33,023 nucleotides of DNA from a virus, in IMG/VR virus record IMGVR_UViG_3300018469_000006, positions 1 to 33,023 of that record. The stretch is one strand, 5' to 3'. The notes below the pieces were generated by a model that made no database searches, was not told the DNA's origin, and was given only the letters and a program-made list of their open reading frames with translations. Position 1 is the first letter of the stretch, and each line of letters begins with the position of its first letter. Both the position numbers and the translations under genes were made by a program. Of this stretch, positions 1-8,228 are shown piece by piece.

Positions 1-1
1 A

Positions 2-412
2 CACCGTAAACCGCTGTCGGGCCGGGCTCTGGAGATCCTCGCGGTGCAGCGAGAGTACGTGAAGTATTTCCCCAGTCGACATGTATTTCCCGGCATGCGT
101 TTAAACGCACCGGTACACCGTACTATTATGTACGAGCTAATAAGGCGTATGCAGAAGCGCAGCATGCAATCGAATGCGTTTACGGTGCATGGGTTTCGTT
201 CTACCTTCCGCCAGTGGGCGGCAGAGGCGACGCGGTTTCCGCGCGAGGTTGCTGAGATGCAACTGGCGCACGCGCTGGGTAAGGTCGAGGCGGCGTACCA
301 ACGCAGCGATTTATTGGAGGAACGCCGCCAGCTCGTTGACGCATGGGCGCGGTATATCTACGCCGATACGTCAACGGTGGTCGACATGCCTATACGGGCG
401 GCTCGAGGCTAG
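2..412 (+). CDS. int: Tyrosine recombinase (P4-type integrase), C-terminal part
   Basis: Site-specific recombinase that would join and excise phage DNA at the attachment site. The reading frame is open from the window edge, so only the C-terminal catalytic part (about 136 residues) is seen. It holds the HGFR segment (box II His-x-x-Arg), LAHALG (the second catalytic His) and AYQR with the Tyr nucleophile, followed by the ERRQLVDAWARY tail typical of P4-type integrases. The first catalytic Arg lies upstream of the window. An internal GTG at 44 is not the real start. Its last 23 bases overlap the end of a leftward excisionase-like gene. Family assignment is confident from the motif order; attP is not visible. 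Confidence 0.9.
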   Translation, partial: HRKPLSGRALEILAVQREYVKYFPSRHVFPGMRLNAPVHRTIMYELIRRMQKRSMQSNAFTVHGFRSTFRQWAAEATRFPREVAEMQLAHALGKVEAAYQRSDLLEERRQLVDAWARYIYADTSTVVDMPIRAARG

Positions 413-572
413 CGAGGAACTCACTGGGCGGCGTCACGATGATTCGTGCGTTGCCCAGTTTTACCGTTTTAATCCTGCCTGCCTTAATCAGACGAAACGT
501 CCAGGCGCGCGAGATGCCGACCTTGGGATGCCATTCGGCTATCCTCCAACCTGCCTTATCGTTGTCACTCAT
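390..572 (-). CDS. Excisionase-like small winged-helix DNA-binding protein
   Basis: A 60-residue protein starting MSDNDKAGW. Its core (IAEWHPKVGISRAWTFRLIKAGRIKTVKLG) has the helix-turn-helix plus basic wing pattern of AlpA/Xis-like MerR-related proteins, in which a helix recognises DNA and a small wing follows. I chose the start at 572 because it has GGAG at good spacing and its ATG overlaps the helicase stop codon (ATGA); a longer upstream extension in the same frame looks non-coding. Its 3' end converges with and overlaps the integrase 3' end. Inferred role: directionality factor for integrase, or a regulator. It is the last gene of the leftward block, so it would be expressed with replication genes. 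Confidence 0.65.
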   Translation of the reverse strand: MSDNDKAGWRIAEWHPKVGISRAWTFRLIKAGRIKTVKLGNARIIVTPPSEFLASLEPPV

Positions 573-2878
573 AGTGATCTCCGGGGTGGTGGTTGCATTG
601 CCGGTGCTTGAGGGATCATCGTTTCTGTTGGTTTCGTTATTGTCGATGCAGCTTGAGCGTTCTCCAGTATCAACGACAGATCGGGGCAATTTAGATCCAG
701 CTCTATAACACGCGCTTGATACCCTAATGTTTTTCCGTTGGTGTGGCTGCCGTTCATACTGCTGCCGATAGTAAAAGAGCGGTTGTCTTTGGCACGCCAT
801 TGTTTAATCATATCTCGGCGATGCTCGCTGGGGTTTATATCACGTAGTCTGCACCAGTCGTTATACGTGCCACGGCTAATTCTCATTTTCTTTTCATCGA
901 CGGCGATATGAACCTCGACCTTTTTTGCCGCGAATCCGATCCGTCGATACGCATGCGGTAGCTTGTTGCGGTTAGAAGGTAGGTAGTCGGTAATCACCGT
1001 TTCTTGTTGGTAGTCAGAAAGAAACCGATTCAGTATTTCGATCGAATCCATACGAGTAGTTACTTCGTCACTACGCTCTTCCCGTAAGTTGTTGAACGCT
1101 TCGTAGAGGAGCGCCGCCATACCTTGAACGTCAAACTCGACAAGCCCAAGCCGACGGGCATATATCGCACCAAGTAGAATGCAGGTTATAAACCCGATGT
1201 AATACCGCTCCCCCTCAGTCGGGTGTAGCTCCGACCTGATATCAGTCGCAAGTATCACGTACTCATCACGTACCGTTTTGGCGTTGCGCGCCAGCCACGC
1301 CGCGTACACCGCGCCGGCAGTACCACAATTGTCCTCAAACATCTGGGTAAAGTGCGTGTTGGTGTCGCCTTGGTATTTTGTCTTAAATGGGAACGAGAAT
1401 AGCCGCAGCGCCCCAGCATTGGTTGTATTGCCGGTTTCGTCTACGACGGTATCCATTATTTCTACGTTGGTCGTGATAATGCACATACTTTGCCAACGCT
1501 CAACCTTGCGCGCGTTGGAGTTACGATCGAGCCGGCGCTTATCACTCCCCTCGGATACACCAAACAAGATGTCGAGGGTGCGCCGCCTCCCCTCGTCCCC
1601 GGTTATTCGCCACTCGTCGATGTACTGCGGCATGTTGTGCCACGTACCCAGCCGGTTGCTGATCGCATTGACTGTGTCGTTGAGCTTGAGCTTGTTGGCA
1701 TGCCACGTCGTCCACACCGTCTGGCCGGCGGCTGCGGCGGTAGACTTGCCGGTGCCCGATGCGGAGGAATACGTCGATGCGATAAGTCCACCGCCAAATG
1801 CTCCTACCTGCACCAGCGGCGCGGCGAAGCCGGCGGCGACAACGATCTGCACATCGGGCCTGCCGGCGATCATCGCGTTAACCGCCTCGGTCCACGCCGC
1901 CTGGGTACCGCGCGGGGTGAAGTCCGCCGCCATCAGCGGGTCGGGGCAGACGATAGGACGCGTTGACCCGTCGGGCTGATAGAGGGTGGGGCCGACCGCG
2001 AAACCCGCCTCGGTCCACGTACATGGTTGCACGTCGTCGTGAACCATCATCATGTTTTGTAGATGTTTGATCCACGCCACGATAAACCTCCTGTATGCTT
2101 TCGCGACTTCTTCCTGTATCGTTATATGTTTACGAGCAAAGTAAGCGGCAATGGAATTGGTGCCTTGCATATCGGCGTCGTCGAAATACACATAGTGTTT
2201 TTCGCCGTGGTAGTACGACAGCCGGTAGCCCTCGGCGATCCGCACCAGCCGGGGCTCGGCGGCGATTGTGTCGATCACCGGAATCCAGTCGGTGTTGCCG
2301 GCCTTGTCGACCGACACCTGCTCGAGCCAGCCGCGCTCGCGACGGTACCCCTCGGGCAGATCGTAATTCTCGACGCCCAGGCTGTAGGGGGTCTTGATGT
2401 GCCCCCAGTGCGGGCAGCTCTCACAGATACCGCGCCGGTACCCGTGGTACTTGACGCATGTCGGCAGCCCCACGCCCTTGCTGGCGCGCTCCTCGCGCGC
2501 GAGCGCCAGCGCCGCGTCGGTGTCGGCCTTATTATAAGTCTGGTGCTCCTGGCTCAGGCGGTGCGCGTAAGCGTCACCGTCGACACAGCCGCTCGCCAGC
2601 GTGATGTGGCCCAGGTACCAGAGATCCCGTCCGTCGCCGGCACCGCCGGAGGCTAGCGAGGTGCCGACCTGGGCGCAGCGCTCGGCGATTGCCGCCATGT
2701 AATGCGGGCGTACTGACGGCCCGATCCCGGCCTGGAGCGCGGTGTTGGCACCGTGACCGGCGAACGCGGCGGCGGGTGATCCCGCCAAGCCGCCGTTGGG
2801 TTTGCCTTGATGCTCGACGACGAGGTGTGCGTAAGCGTTGAGGACCGCGTCAAAAGCATCAACGTCAGTCAGTTCCAT
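569..2878 (-). CDS. DUF927-type primase-associated helicase/ATPase
   Basis: A 769-residue protein whose central part matches the DUF927 ATPase/helicase family that accompanies phage and plasmid primases. Visible: a Cys-containing segment with C141, C152 and C155 (ICESCPHWG), probably metal binding; a Walker A loop SASGTGKST near residues 372-380; and QYIDEW near 418-423 as Walker B. The C-terminal part, after about residue 600, has no motif I recognise and ends in a Pro-rich tail. It overlaps the PrimPol gene upstream by 14 bases and the excisionase-like gene downstream by 4 (ATGA). In relatives the primase and helicase are often one polypeptide; here they are separate. Likely unwinds the origin and replication fork. 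Confidence 0.8.
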   Translation of the reverse strand: MELTDVDAFDAVLNAYAHLVVEHQGKPNGGLAGSPAAAFAGHGANTALQAGIGPSVRPHYMAAIAERCAQVGTSLASGGAGDGRDLWYLGHITLASGCVDGDAYAHRLSQEHQTYNKADTDAALALAREERASKGVGLPTCVKYHGYRRGICESCPHWGHIKTPYSLGVENYDLPEGYRRERGWLEQVSVDKAGNTDWIPVIDTIAAEPRLVRIAEGYRLSYYHGEKHYVYFDDADMQGTNSIAAYFARKHITIQEEVAKAYRRFIVAWIKHLQNMMMVHDDVQPCTWTEAGFAVGPTLYQPDGSTRPIVCPDPLMAADFTPRGTQAAWTEAVNAMIAGRPDVQIVVAAGFAAPLVQVGAFGGGLIASTYSSASGTGKSTAAAAGQTVWTTWHANKLKLNDTVNAISNRLGTWHNMPQYIDEWRITGDEGRRRTLDILFGVSEGSDKRRLDRNSNARKVERWQSMCIITTNVEIMDTVVDETGNTTNAGALRLFSFPFKTKYQGDTNTHFTQMFEDNCGTAGAVYAAWLARNAKTVRDEYVILATDIRSELHPTEGERYYIGFITCILLGAIYARRLGLVEFDVQGMAALLYEAFNNLREERSDEVTTRMDSIEILNRFLSDYQQETVITDYLPSNRNKLPHAYRRIGFAAKKVEVHIAVDEKKMRISRGTYNDWCRLRDINPSEHRRDMIKQWRAKDNRSFTIGSSMNGSHTNGKTLGYQARVIELDLNCPDLSLILENAQAASTITKPTETMIPQAPAMQPPPRRSL

Positions 2879-3524
2879 ATCGTGCGCCTTGGGTAATCGT
2901 ATCCCGCACGATCGTTACCGGCACTGGTTGGTCTTGGACTTTGTGGTTGCGGGTATTTGGCGGGCGCAGGATGCGACTGGCGTCGCTGGTAATACCGACA
3001 TCACCGGGAGCATTATGGTGTATCAGTGCTGTTTTGAGTAGCTGCGCACGCGGTTCCCACTCGTTTCGCGTCAATGGACGATTGATAACCCAGTAGAGAT
3101 GTACTCCATATCCGCTACGGACCCATAAATTAGGCGCATTAAGTATATCGGGTAAAGTTTTTACCCACCCCTCGACAGCGCCATAACTAGCGAAACACTG
3201 CGACGGATCTTTTCCATCACCGTCGCGTTTGATATCGGCATCGTACCAAAAACATGACAGACGATCGACATTAGCGTGGGTACGTTCCCCTTTAAATATT
3301 ATACTACCCCGTTGATCAGGTTTCGCCTCGGCAAGTTTAAAGGAAGCCGGTGCATACCATACATCCATCGCCTTGCCGTCAGCCCAGTGAATAAAACCAG
3401 CCGCCTCTTGTGTATTAGTTCTCGGAAAGAACCGCTGCACCATCGGTTTGCCGGCGGTTTTAAAGCATATCGCCATATAATTACCGGGCGCGACAACGCT
3501 TGCCAGAAATGTGGCTGTGTCCAT
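2865..3524 (-). CDS. Archaeo-eukaryotic-type primase (PrimPol) domain protein
   Basis: A 219-residue stand-alone catalytic primase domain of the AEP/PrimPol superfamily, which makes primers for DNA synthesis. Motifs seen: FWYDADI with D95 and D97 (metal-binding hhDhD), the SGYGVHLYW block with H142 (nucleotide-binding sxH), and DASRILRPPNTRNHK with D181 and R184 (third motif and the typical RhPGTxN-like end). Start at 3524 has AGGGG eight bases upstream. It immediately follows a strong intrinsic terminator and overlaps the DUF927 helicase by 14 bases, which implies coupled translation and a working primase-helicase pair. Confidence 0.85.
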   Translation of the reverse strand: MDTATFLASVVAPGNYMAICFKTAGKPMVQRFFPRTNTQEAAGFIHWADGKAMDVWYAPASFKLAEAKPDQRGSIIFKGERTHANVDRLSCFWYDADIKRDGDGKDPSQCFASYGAVEGWVKTLPDILNAPNLWVRSGYGVHLYWVINRPLTRNEWEPRAQLLKTALIHHNAPGDVGITSDASRILRPPNTRNHKVQDQPVPVTIVRDTITQGARYGTD

Positions 3525-3536
3525 CAGATACCCCTG

Positions 3537-3568
3537 GAAAAAAGAGACGGGGCGGCAGCGCCCCGTCT
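3537..3568 (-). terminator. Intrinsic terminator / attenuator upstream of primase
   Basis: A perfect 10-bp stem (AGACGGGGCG / CGCCCCGTCT) with a four-base loop, followed on the minus strand by C and seven T residues. It sits between the stop codon of the 419-residue gene (3575) and the ribosome site of the primase. Structure is unambiguous; that it only partly stops leftward transcription is inferred from the genes continuing beyond it with no visible new promoter. Confidence 0.9.
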
Positions 3569-3574
3569 AATGAA

Positions 3575-4834
3575 TTACTCGGTCGGCTTGGAGAGTAATT
3601 CGGTAATACGCTTCTGCATGCCGGGAGGTGCCGTGGACACTTGTCCTGCAGCCCCGTTAGGCGCAGGCGTCTCCGCAGCCGCCTCTTCAGGTTCGGGCTG
3701 GTGCTGCCCAGCCCCACCAAATGCCGACACGTTGCGTCGCGCCGGAGCGGCTGACGGCGGTGGTACCGGCACTGGCCCGCGCGCCGGCATTTGCTGCGGC
3801 TGCGGGCGCGCCTGGGTTTGCTGGCGAGCCTTCGTCGCCGCCTCGGCGTCGGCTTGTACCTTAGCCGCGTAGGCGGCAGCCTCCTGCGCCTTGCGCACCG
3901 CCTCCTGCACGGGGGTTTCCTGCACCTTGTCGATCGCCTCCTGCAGATAGGTCTGCTGCGGCGCAGCTGCGGCGGGCGGCGGTGGTTCTTCCTCTGGAGG
4001 GGGCGGTGGCGGGGCAGGGGGCGGTGTCGGCGGCGCGGGTTCCGGCGCGGGTTCCGGCTCCGGCTCACCGCCGCCCGGCATCGGCATGGCGACGCTGTCG
4101 TAGAGGATGCGGGGCACCACCGGGTGCTGCATCATCCCGCCCTTGCCGTCAGGCCCGACAACCAGACGCGCCTCTTCGTCGGTGAGCCAGCGCTGCGCCT
4201 GGAACACCAGCTGCGGGTAAGCCTGATCGGCGTTAAACCCGACCTGGGTAACGAGGCTCTCGCTGGGTGCGCCGCGCCGGTCCAGGCTGGCTCCGTACAT
4301 CGAAAGGTTCGACAGGCTGGTCGCCGGCACCCGCATCAGCATCGGCCCGCCGAAGCTGGTATTCTCGAGATCGCCGCTGGGCACCACGGCGAGGCGCTTA
4401 CTGTCCTGGCAGCGCTTGGCGCGGCGACCGTCATCGGTGATCCGGCTACCCCACTGGTTCTGCGGGCAGGTATCGCAGATCGCGTTCTGCCGCTGCGGCG
4501 CGTTAGCCTCCGGCTTCTTGCCGTCGAGCGAGTAGCAATCCGGCCCGCTGTCGCTGCCCTCGACGTACGGCTTGGCGTAGTACTGCTTACTGACCGCAGT
4601 CGCCGCGCCAATAATAACGACCTCGACAACCGGTGACGGAAGCTCCGGTCGGTGTCGATCCGGCAGAACGTATTCCTCGCCCTGGTACACAACCCGCCAG
4701 ACCTTGCCCCTATAAGTAACGACAGCGAAACCAAGGTTGATGTTTGCTTGCATCGACGCGTTCAGCGCCGAGGCTCGATTGTGAAAAATGCTCGGTGGCC
4801 GTCCCTGGTCTAGGACGGTAAGAGCGTCAGCCAT
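3575..4834 (-). CDS. Phage protein with four-Cys motif and Pro/Ala-rich C-terminus
   Basis: A 419-residue protein of unknown exact function. The N-terminal half contains a putative metal site: CYSLDG, then CDTCPQNQWGS, then RCQDSKRLAV, giving C-x(18-20)-C-x2-C-x(18-20)-C. From about residue 255 it becomes a long disordered region of Pro, Glu and Ala, then an Ala/Gln-rich helical stretch (about 295-345) and a second Pro-rich region. A zinc-site nucleic-acid-binding domain plus a flexible tail beside primase genes suggests a single-strand DNA-binding or replication accessory role, but I cannot name the family. Start has AGGAG upstream; the 20-bp boundary element and a small leader hairpin precede it and a terminator follows, so it may be made in larger amount than its neighbours. 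Confidence 0.75.
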   Translation of the reverse strand: MADALTVLDQGRPPSIFHNRASALNASMQANINLGFAVVTYRGKVWRVVYQGEEYVLPDRHRPELPSPVVEVVIIGAATAVSKQYYAKPYVEGSDSGPDCYSLDGKKPEANAPQRQNAICDTCPQNQWGSRITDDGRRAKRCQDSKRLAVVPSGDLENTSFGGPMLMRVPATSLSNLSMYGASLDRRGAPSESLVTQVGFNADQAYPQLVFQAQRWLTDEEARLVVGPDGKGGMMQHPVVPRILYDSVAMPMPGGGEPEPEPAPEPAPPTPPPAPPPPPPEEEPPPPAAAAPQQTYLQEAIDKVQETPVQEAVRKAQEAAAYAAKVQADAEAATKARQQTQARPQPQQMPARGPVPVPPPSAAPARRNVSAFGGAGQHQPEPEEAAAETPAPNGAAGQVSTAPPGMQKRITELLSKPTE

Positions 4835-4864
4835 TTTTGACTTCTCCTGCTGTACGCTGGCGTA

Positions 4865-4884
4865 CCTATGCCAGCTATAGTCAC
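4865..4884 (-). promoter_or_regulatory. 20-bp CTATAG-N5-ATAGG element, copy 1
   Basis: Minus-strand sequence GTGACTATAGCTGGCATAGG, one base after the stop codon of the 134-residue gene and about 30 bases before the start of the 419-residue gene. The leader between them can fold GTACG-CCAG-CGTAC and then carries AGGAG. Matches the consensus of ten copies; promoter function is inferred. Confidence 0.6.
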
Positions 4885-5289
4885 TCAGCTCCGGCGCACG
4901 CGCAACACCATTTCCTGCACCACCGACACACCGGGGATGGGGTCGCCGGTTTCTTCCATCACCGCCATCGCAGCGGTCTTCGACACTCTCGCTTCAAGCA
5001 ACTCCCACGCTTGGTTTTCCATGATGTACGAGAGTGTCTTCGGCCAGTCTTTAACGGTGCAGGATGTCTCGGTGCTCTTATAAACTGTACCATCCGGCCC
5101 CGCCATGCTGGATACCCCCGCCTTGTTCAACTCACCGAGGATGAGGTTGGCGAGGGTAGCGAGCATAGCGCTGAATGGTGCCAGTTCCTTCTTATGTCGA
5201 TCGCCGAGTTGTTCTTTCTTGCGCCGCAGTGCCAGATACTTTTGGATCATCTCGGCGACTGTCATCGGCACTTCTGCTGGTTCCGGCAC
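4885..5289 (-). CDS. Conserved phage hypothetical protein (helical, 134 aa)
   Basis: Residues about 9-60 are a charged helical region (MTVAEMIQKYLALRRKKEQL), followed by AGVSSMAGPDGTVYKSTETSCTVKDW and the ending PGVSVVQEMVLRVRRS. This pattern (helix, GTxYKS, W, then GxxVxxEMxLRVRRS) is one I have met in uncharacterised proteins of many tailed phages, usually in early regions; no function is known to me. The GTG start at 5289 is preceded by AGGAG at six bases and is preferred over an ATG eight codons later. It overlaps the end of the Ig-domain gene by 98 bases in another frame. Confidence 0.75.
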   Translation of the reverse strand: MPEPAEVPMTVAEMIQKYLALRRKKEQLGDRHKKELAPFSAMLATLANLILGELNKAGVSSMAGPDGTVYKSTETSCTVKDWPKTLSYIMENQAWELLEARVSKTAAMAVMEETGDPIPGVSVVQEMVLRVRRS

Positions 5290-5875
5290 TGCGCGCTCCT
5301 GCTACCAGAATTGCATTAGACGGCGGAGCCGGCGTCGCGCCGCCACTATTGGTTGCGGTGACGAGGCAGGTGATGGACTTGCCGGCATCGCCAGCGGCTA
5401 CGACGTAGGTGTTGTCGGTACCGGATACGTTCGCACTATCCGCCGCGAACTGGTACGCATAGTTTTCCGGCGCACCCTCCCAGTTACCCATCGTGCAGTT
5501 CAGAGTCTGGCCCACATCGGCGGGGTTGATCCCGTTGGGGCCGGAGAGCAGCGGCACATTGACGTTGACTGGCGGACCTACCACTGGCCCCGTGTAGGTG
5601 ACCTCGGTAATGTGATCCCCAGCCGGCTTTTCTGCGGTCGCCGGAGCTACCTGCACTTGCATCTGGCGTTGCCGGTAAGCGGCGACTGATGCATCGAGCC
5701 AGCGCGTAATCTTGGACGCACCGTCAGGCTCGGCCAGGATGTGCGACCACAACGTCAGGTACATCACCTGCGAGTTGTCGAAGAGGAAGGCGATGAACTC
5801 CGGCGCGGCGAGCTTGGTTGGGTCGAGCCCGGCAGCGTCGAGGTCGAGCAGTGTCATCGGTTGTAGGTCGGACAT
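5192..5875 (-). CDS. Ig-like domain protein in the early region
   Basis: A 227-residue protein starting MSDLQPMTLLDL; start chosen because AAGGAG lies nine bases upstream, while an in-frame extension to 5926 looks non-coding. Residues about 1-75 are an unrecognised helical domain (PEFIAFLFDNSQVMYLTLW). From about 95 to 190 it has a bacterial/phage Ig-like beta-sandwich signature: VGQTLNCTMGNWEG, YAYQF, NTYVVAAGDAGKSITCLVTATNSGG. The last 35 residues are Arg/Ser-rich and read through the start of the next gene in another frame, as if an original stop had been lost or a frameshift is used. Such Ig domains are usually on virion surfaces; here it sits among replication genes. Confidence 0.7.
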   Translation of the reverse strand: MSDLQPMTLLDLDAAGLDPTKLAAPEFIAFLFDNSQVMYLTLWSHILAEPDGASKITRWLDASVAAYRQRQMQVQVAPATAEKPAGDHITEVTYTGPVVGPPVNVNVPLLSGPNGINPADVGQTLNCTMGNWEGAPENYAYQFAADSANVSGTDNTYVVAAGDAGKSITCLVTATNSGGATPAPPSNAILVAGARSAGTSRSADDSRRDDPKVSGTAAQERTTRRST

Positions 5876-5925
5876 GGTACTAGCTCCTTGGTAAGTTGCT
5901 GCAGGTGGGGCTTGAGAGATTGCCA

Positions 5926-6276
5926 TCAGGTGAACCTCAGTGCACGAATTAGAAAAGCGTTGCTTCTATCCCACTCCTCCATCTCATCAATGTCTGCTTG
6001 GGTTATTTTATCTTTCCAGTCCTCCATAGGGTGCATCGGCTCCAGCGGTCCATCGGGGTCGAGACCGTAATTGCGACAACCCATGCTATGGTAGTGATAT
6101 TGTTCTGTACTCATTGCTTCGCGCAATGTTTCTGATGCCTCGGGCCAGCCGATTAACATTCCTTCCTCGGTGCGCGGTGGCTCCTCTTGGTCGTCATCCA
6201 CGTTGTAACCGAGCCTAATAAGGTCGTCAGCACTAAGGTGTTTTCGCAGTAAACGACGGTGTGTTTCACTAGGCAT
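5926..6276 (-). CDS. Hypothetical acidic protein, 116 aa
   Basis: Starts MPSETHRRLLRK, with AGGAG six bases upstream; a longer frame to 6312 is rejected. N-terminal basic helix, then a strongly acidic middle (VDDDQEEPPRTEE) and an acidic helix near the end (TQADIDEMEEWD). No family recognised. It overlaps the upstream HTH-like gene by 8 bases, so it is part of the leftward block and probably translated with it. Confidence 0.65.
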   Translation of the reverse strand: MPSETHRRLLRKHLSADDLIRLGYNVDDDQEEPPRTEEGMLIGWPEASETLREAMSTEQYHYHSMGCRNYGLDPDGPLEPMHPMEDWKDKITQADIDEMEEWDRSNAFLIRALRFT

Positions 6277-6670
6277 GTTGTTCTCCTTTCGGTACCAGCA
6301 TGTAGGTGACACCCTCGAATGTCATCTCCTTAAACTCGCCATCAACTTTCTCGATCGTGGGGATACCCTGAACGACCGTTACAATGTACCTGTACGTGTT
6401 GGTATCCGGTACATATTGACGCAATAGCCACTCAGCTGCGTTCTCGGTGACTTTAACGATGGTACCTGTTTTTAGCGCTTCAGGGTAAGCACCGTCGGTT
6501 TTATATCCGAAGGCTAGGCTGAAATTCTGCGGGGTCATGCCGATGTGCTTGCGGATCTCTTCGCACCTGTCAGCAGGAACAAGATTGCGGTGATGGGTTC
6601 GTGGCGGACGCGAGGGTGTGGCAGGTTCATCAAAGGATCGCGTAAACATATCGAATGACGAGGCGGGCAT
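6269..6670 (-). CDS. Putative HTH protein, 133 aa
   Basis: Residues about 35-85 (CEEIRKHIGMTPQNFSLAFGYKTDGAYPEALKTG) resemble a Cro/XRE-type helix-turn-helix, with a following ENAAEWLLRQY helix. The C-terminal part (PTIEKVDGEFKEMTFEGVTYMLV) looks beta-stranded and lacks a familiar signature. Start at 6670 has GGAG about eight bases upstream and sits one base after the SNF2-helicase stop. Could be a DNA-binding regulator; target unknown. Confidence 0.6.
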   Translation of the reverse strand: MPASSFDMFTRSFDEPATPSRPPRTHHRNLVPADRCEEIRKHIGMTPQNFSLAFGYKTDGAYPEALKTGTIVKVTENAAEWLLRQYVPDTNTYRYIVTVVQGIPTIEKVDGEFKEMTFEGVTYMLVPKGEQHA

Positions 6671-6671
6671 A

Positions 6672-8228
6672 TCAGAACTCCAACTCCTGGTGGTGGAAAA
6701 GTTCTAGCAGCATACCCTGCATGCGTCCGCGCGCCTTCAGGCGGGCGTAGGCGATGCGCTCAACCGGCGTGCCGGTGAGATGCACGATCAGTTGTTTATT
6801 CTTCTGGCCGGGCCGGCGGATACGACCATTCGCCTGCTCATAGTGCTCGGGGTTGTTCGTGGCAGTGTACCATACGATTGTAGAAGCAGCAGTGAGGGTA
6901 AGCCCGTGCGCCATGCATTGCGGGTGCGCGACGATGACTCTAGGGGCAAGCGGGTTCTTCTGAAAGTCCGCGAAGATACGATCGCGTGTACCCTTGGATG
7001 TGCCACCATAGACCAACTCCACACTCTCGCCTTGCTTACTGAGATAGTCTTTGATCGACTGCAAGGCATGAACGAACGGTACAAACACGATCACTTTATT
7101 GCTTGACGAGGCTACAAAATCACGCAGCGCCTCGAGGCGGGACTGGTTCGGCAGCGTCAGTACCTGCCGGTCGTCGGTGTACATAAAGCCACAAGCCACC
7201 TGCAGCAGCTTATTTTGTAACACCCCTTCATTTGCCGCCGTGATCTCGCCCTTGTCCGACATCATGCGCAGCTTGACGAACATCGCCCGGTAGGCAGCCT
7301 GGGCCTTGGGCTCCAGTTCGATTTTGTGGTCGAGCTGCACGACCGGCGGCAACTCCTGCACATCGTCGAGCGTGTAGCGCACGCTGGGCTGCATGGTTTC
7401 GTAGATCAGATCGTTCGCACCGCTCCTCTCGGCCCACTTAAACTGTGAAACCTGCACCATGGTGAGATCGCGAAACCGGGTGAAGGTCCGCGTCGTGCGG
7501 TGCGGCGTCAGCAGCCGCGCCTGCCCCCAGGCGTCGGTAGGCGACTTAGGGCGAGGGCTGCCGGTCATACCCCACACGTACCGGACGCCGCTGTTGATCA
7601 GCGCGTTAGCGGCTTTCCATAGCGCGGTCTTGACGTTGCGCCCTACCGTCGTCAGCTCGTCGAGGATGACCAGATCGAACTTCCTGGCGATCAGCTCATC
7701 GAGGAGCAGGGGCAAGCCATGGTGGTTGATGACGTACCACTCGACGTCTTCTGCCAGCATCTCAAGCCGGCGCGCCCGCTTCTCATGATGCAGCACCCGC
7801 AGCTTCACGTCGGGCCGGGCGAGGAATAATTCTTTCTCCCACACTGGCGTGAGGGTGCTCAGCGGCGCGACCACCAGAGCGCGCTTCACCTCACCTTGGC
7901 TCCGCAGAAACTCGGCGGCGAAGATCGAGGCGAGGGTCTTGCCGGTACCCAGCTCCGACAGCACGTAGGCGCGCGGCGACTCTGTCAGCAACGCGGCGGT
8001 GCTGCGCTGCACGGCCCAGGGCTTCAGCCCGCACCAGTTGTAGCGCGTTAGGATGGGGGAGGGGACGGCGACACCCAGATTGCGCGCCAGCCGCAGCTCT
8101 TCCTTGCGGTTCGGCACCACCAGCCAGCGCTGCCCTTCGTGGTCGAAGGCGCGCGCGTGCGGCATCACCGCCGCTAGCTCGGGACGGTAAGGGACGACGA
8201 GGTGATTAGCGTCGTTGGAAACGTACAT
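6672..8228 (-). CDS. SNF2-type DEAD/DEAH helicase
   Basis: A 518-residue superfamily II ATPase of the SNF2-like phage helicase group. Seen: Walker A SELGTGKT (GTGKT at 94-98), APLSTL (motif Ia), DELT at 190-193 (motif II), GMTGSP near 220 (motif III), and QANGRIRRPGQ near residue 470 (motif VI), which is characteristic of SNF2 proteins. Likely a DNA translocase acting in replication, recombination or remodelling of DNA-bound proteins. It starts one base after the stop of a 55-residue gene, with a 20-bp boundary element ending three bases before the ATG. VRR-NUC nucleases often sit next to this helicase type in phages, as here. Confidence 0.9.
   Translation of the reverse strand: MYVSNDANHLVVPYRPELAAVMPHARAFDHEGQRWLVVPNRKEELRLARNLGVAVPSPILTRYNWCGLKPWAVQRSTAALLTESPRAYVLSELGTGKTLASIFAAEFLRSQGEVKRALVVAPLSTLTPVWEKELFLARPDVKLRVLHHEKRARRLEMLAEDVEWYVINHHGLPLLLDELIARKFDLVILDELTTVGRNVKTALWKAANALINSGVRYVWGMTGSPRPKSPTDAWGQARLLTPHRTTRTFTRFRDLTMVQVSQFKWAERSGANDLIYETMQPSVRYTLDDVQELPPVVQLDHKIELEPKAQAAYRAMFVKLRMMSDKGEITAANEGVLQNKLLQVACGFMYTDDRQVLTLPNQSRLEALRDFVASSSNKVIVFVPFVHALQSIKDYLSKQGESVELVYGGTSKGTRDRIFADFQKNPLAPRVIVAHPQCMAHGLTLTAASTIVWYTATNNPEHYEQANGRIRRPGQKNKQLIVHLTGTPVERIAYARLKARGRMQGMLLELFHHQELEF

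Noticed and set aside
1278-1979. Rightward 233-codon frame opposite the DUF927 gene
   Set aside because: Opposite-strand shadow of a gene with intact ATPase motifs.
3791-4636. Long rightward frame opposite the Cys-motif gene
   Set aside because: Arg/Leu-rich product typical of the reverse strand of a GC-rich gene; no ribosome site.
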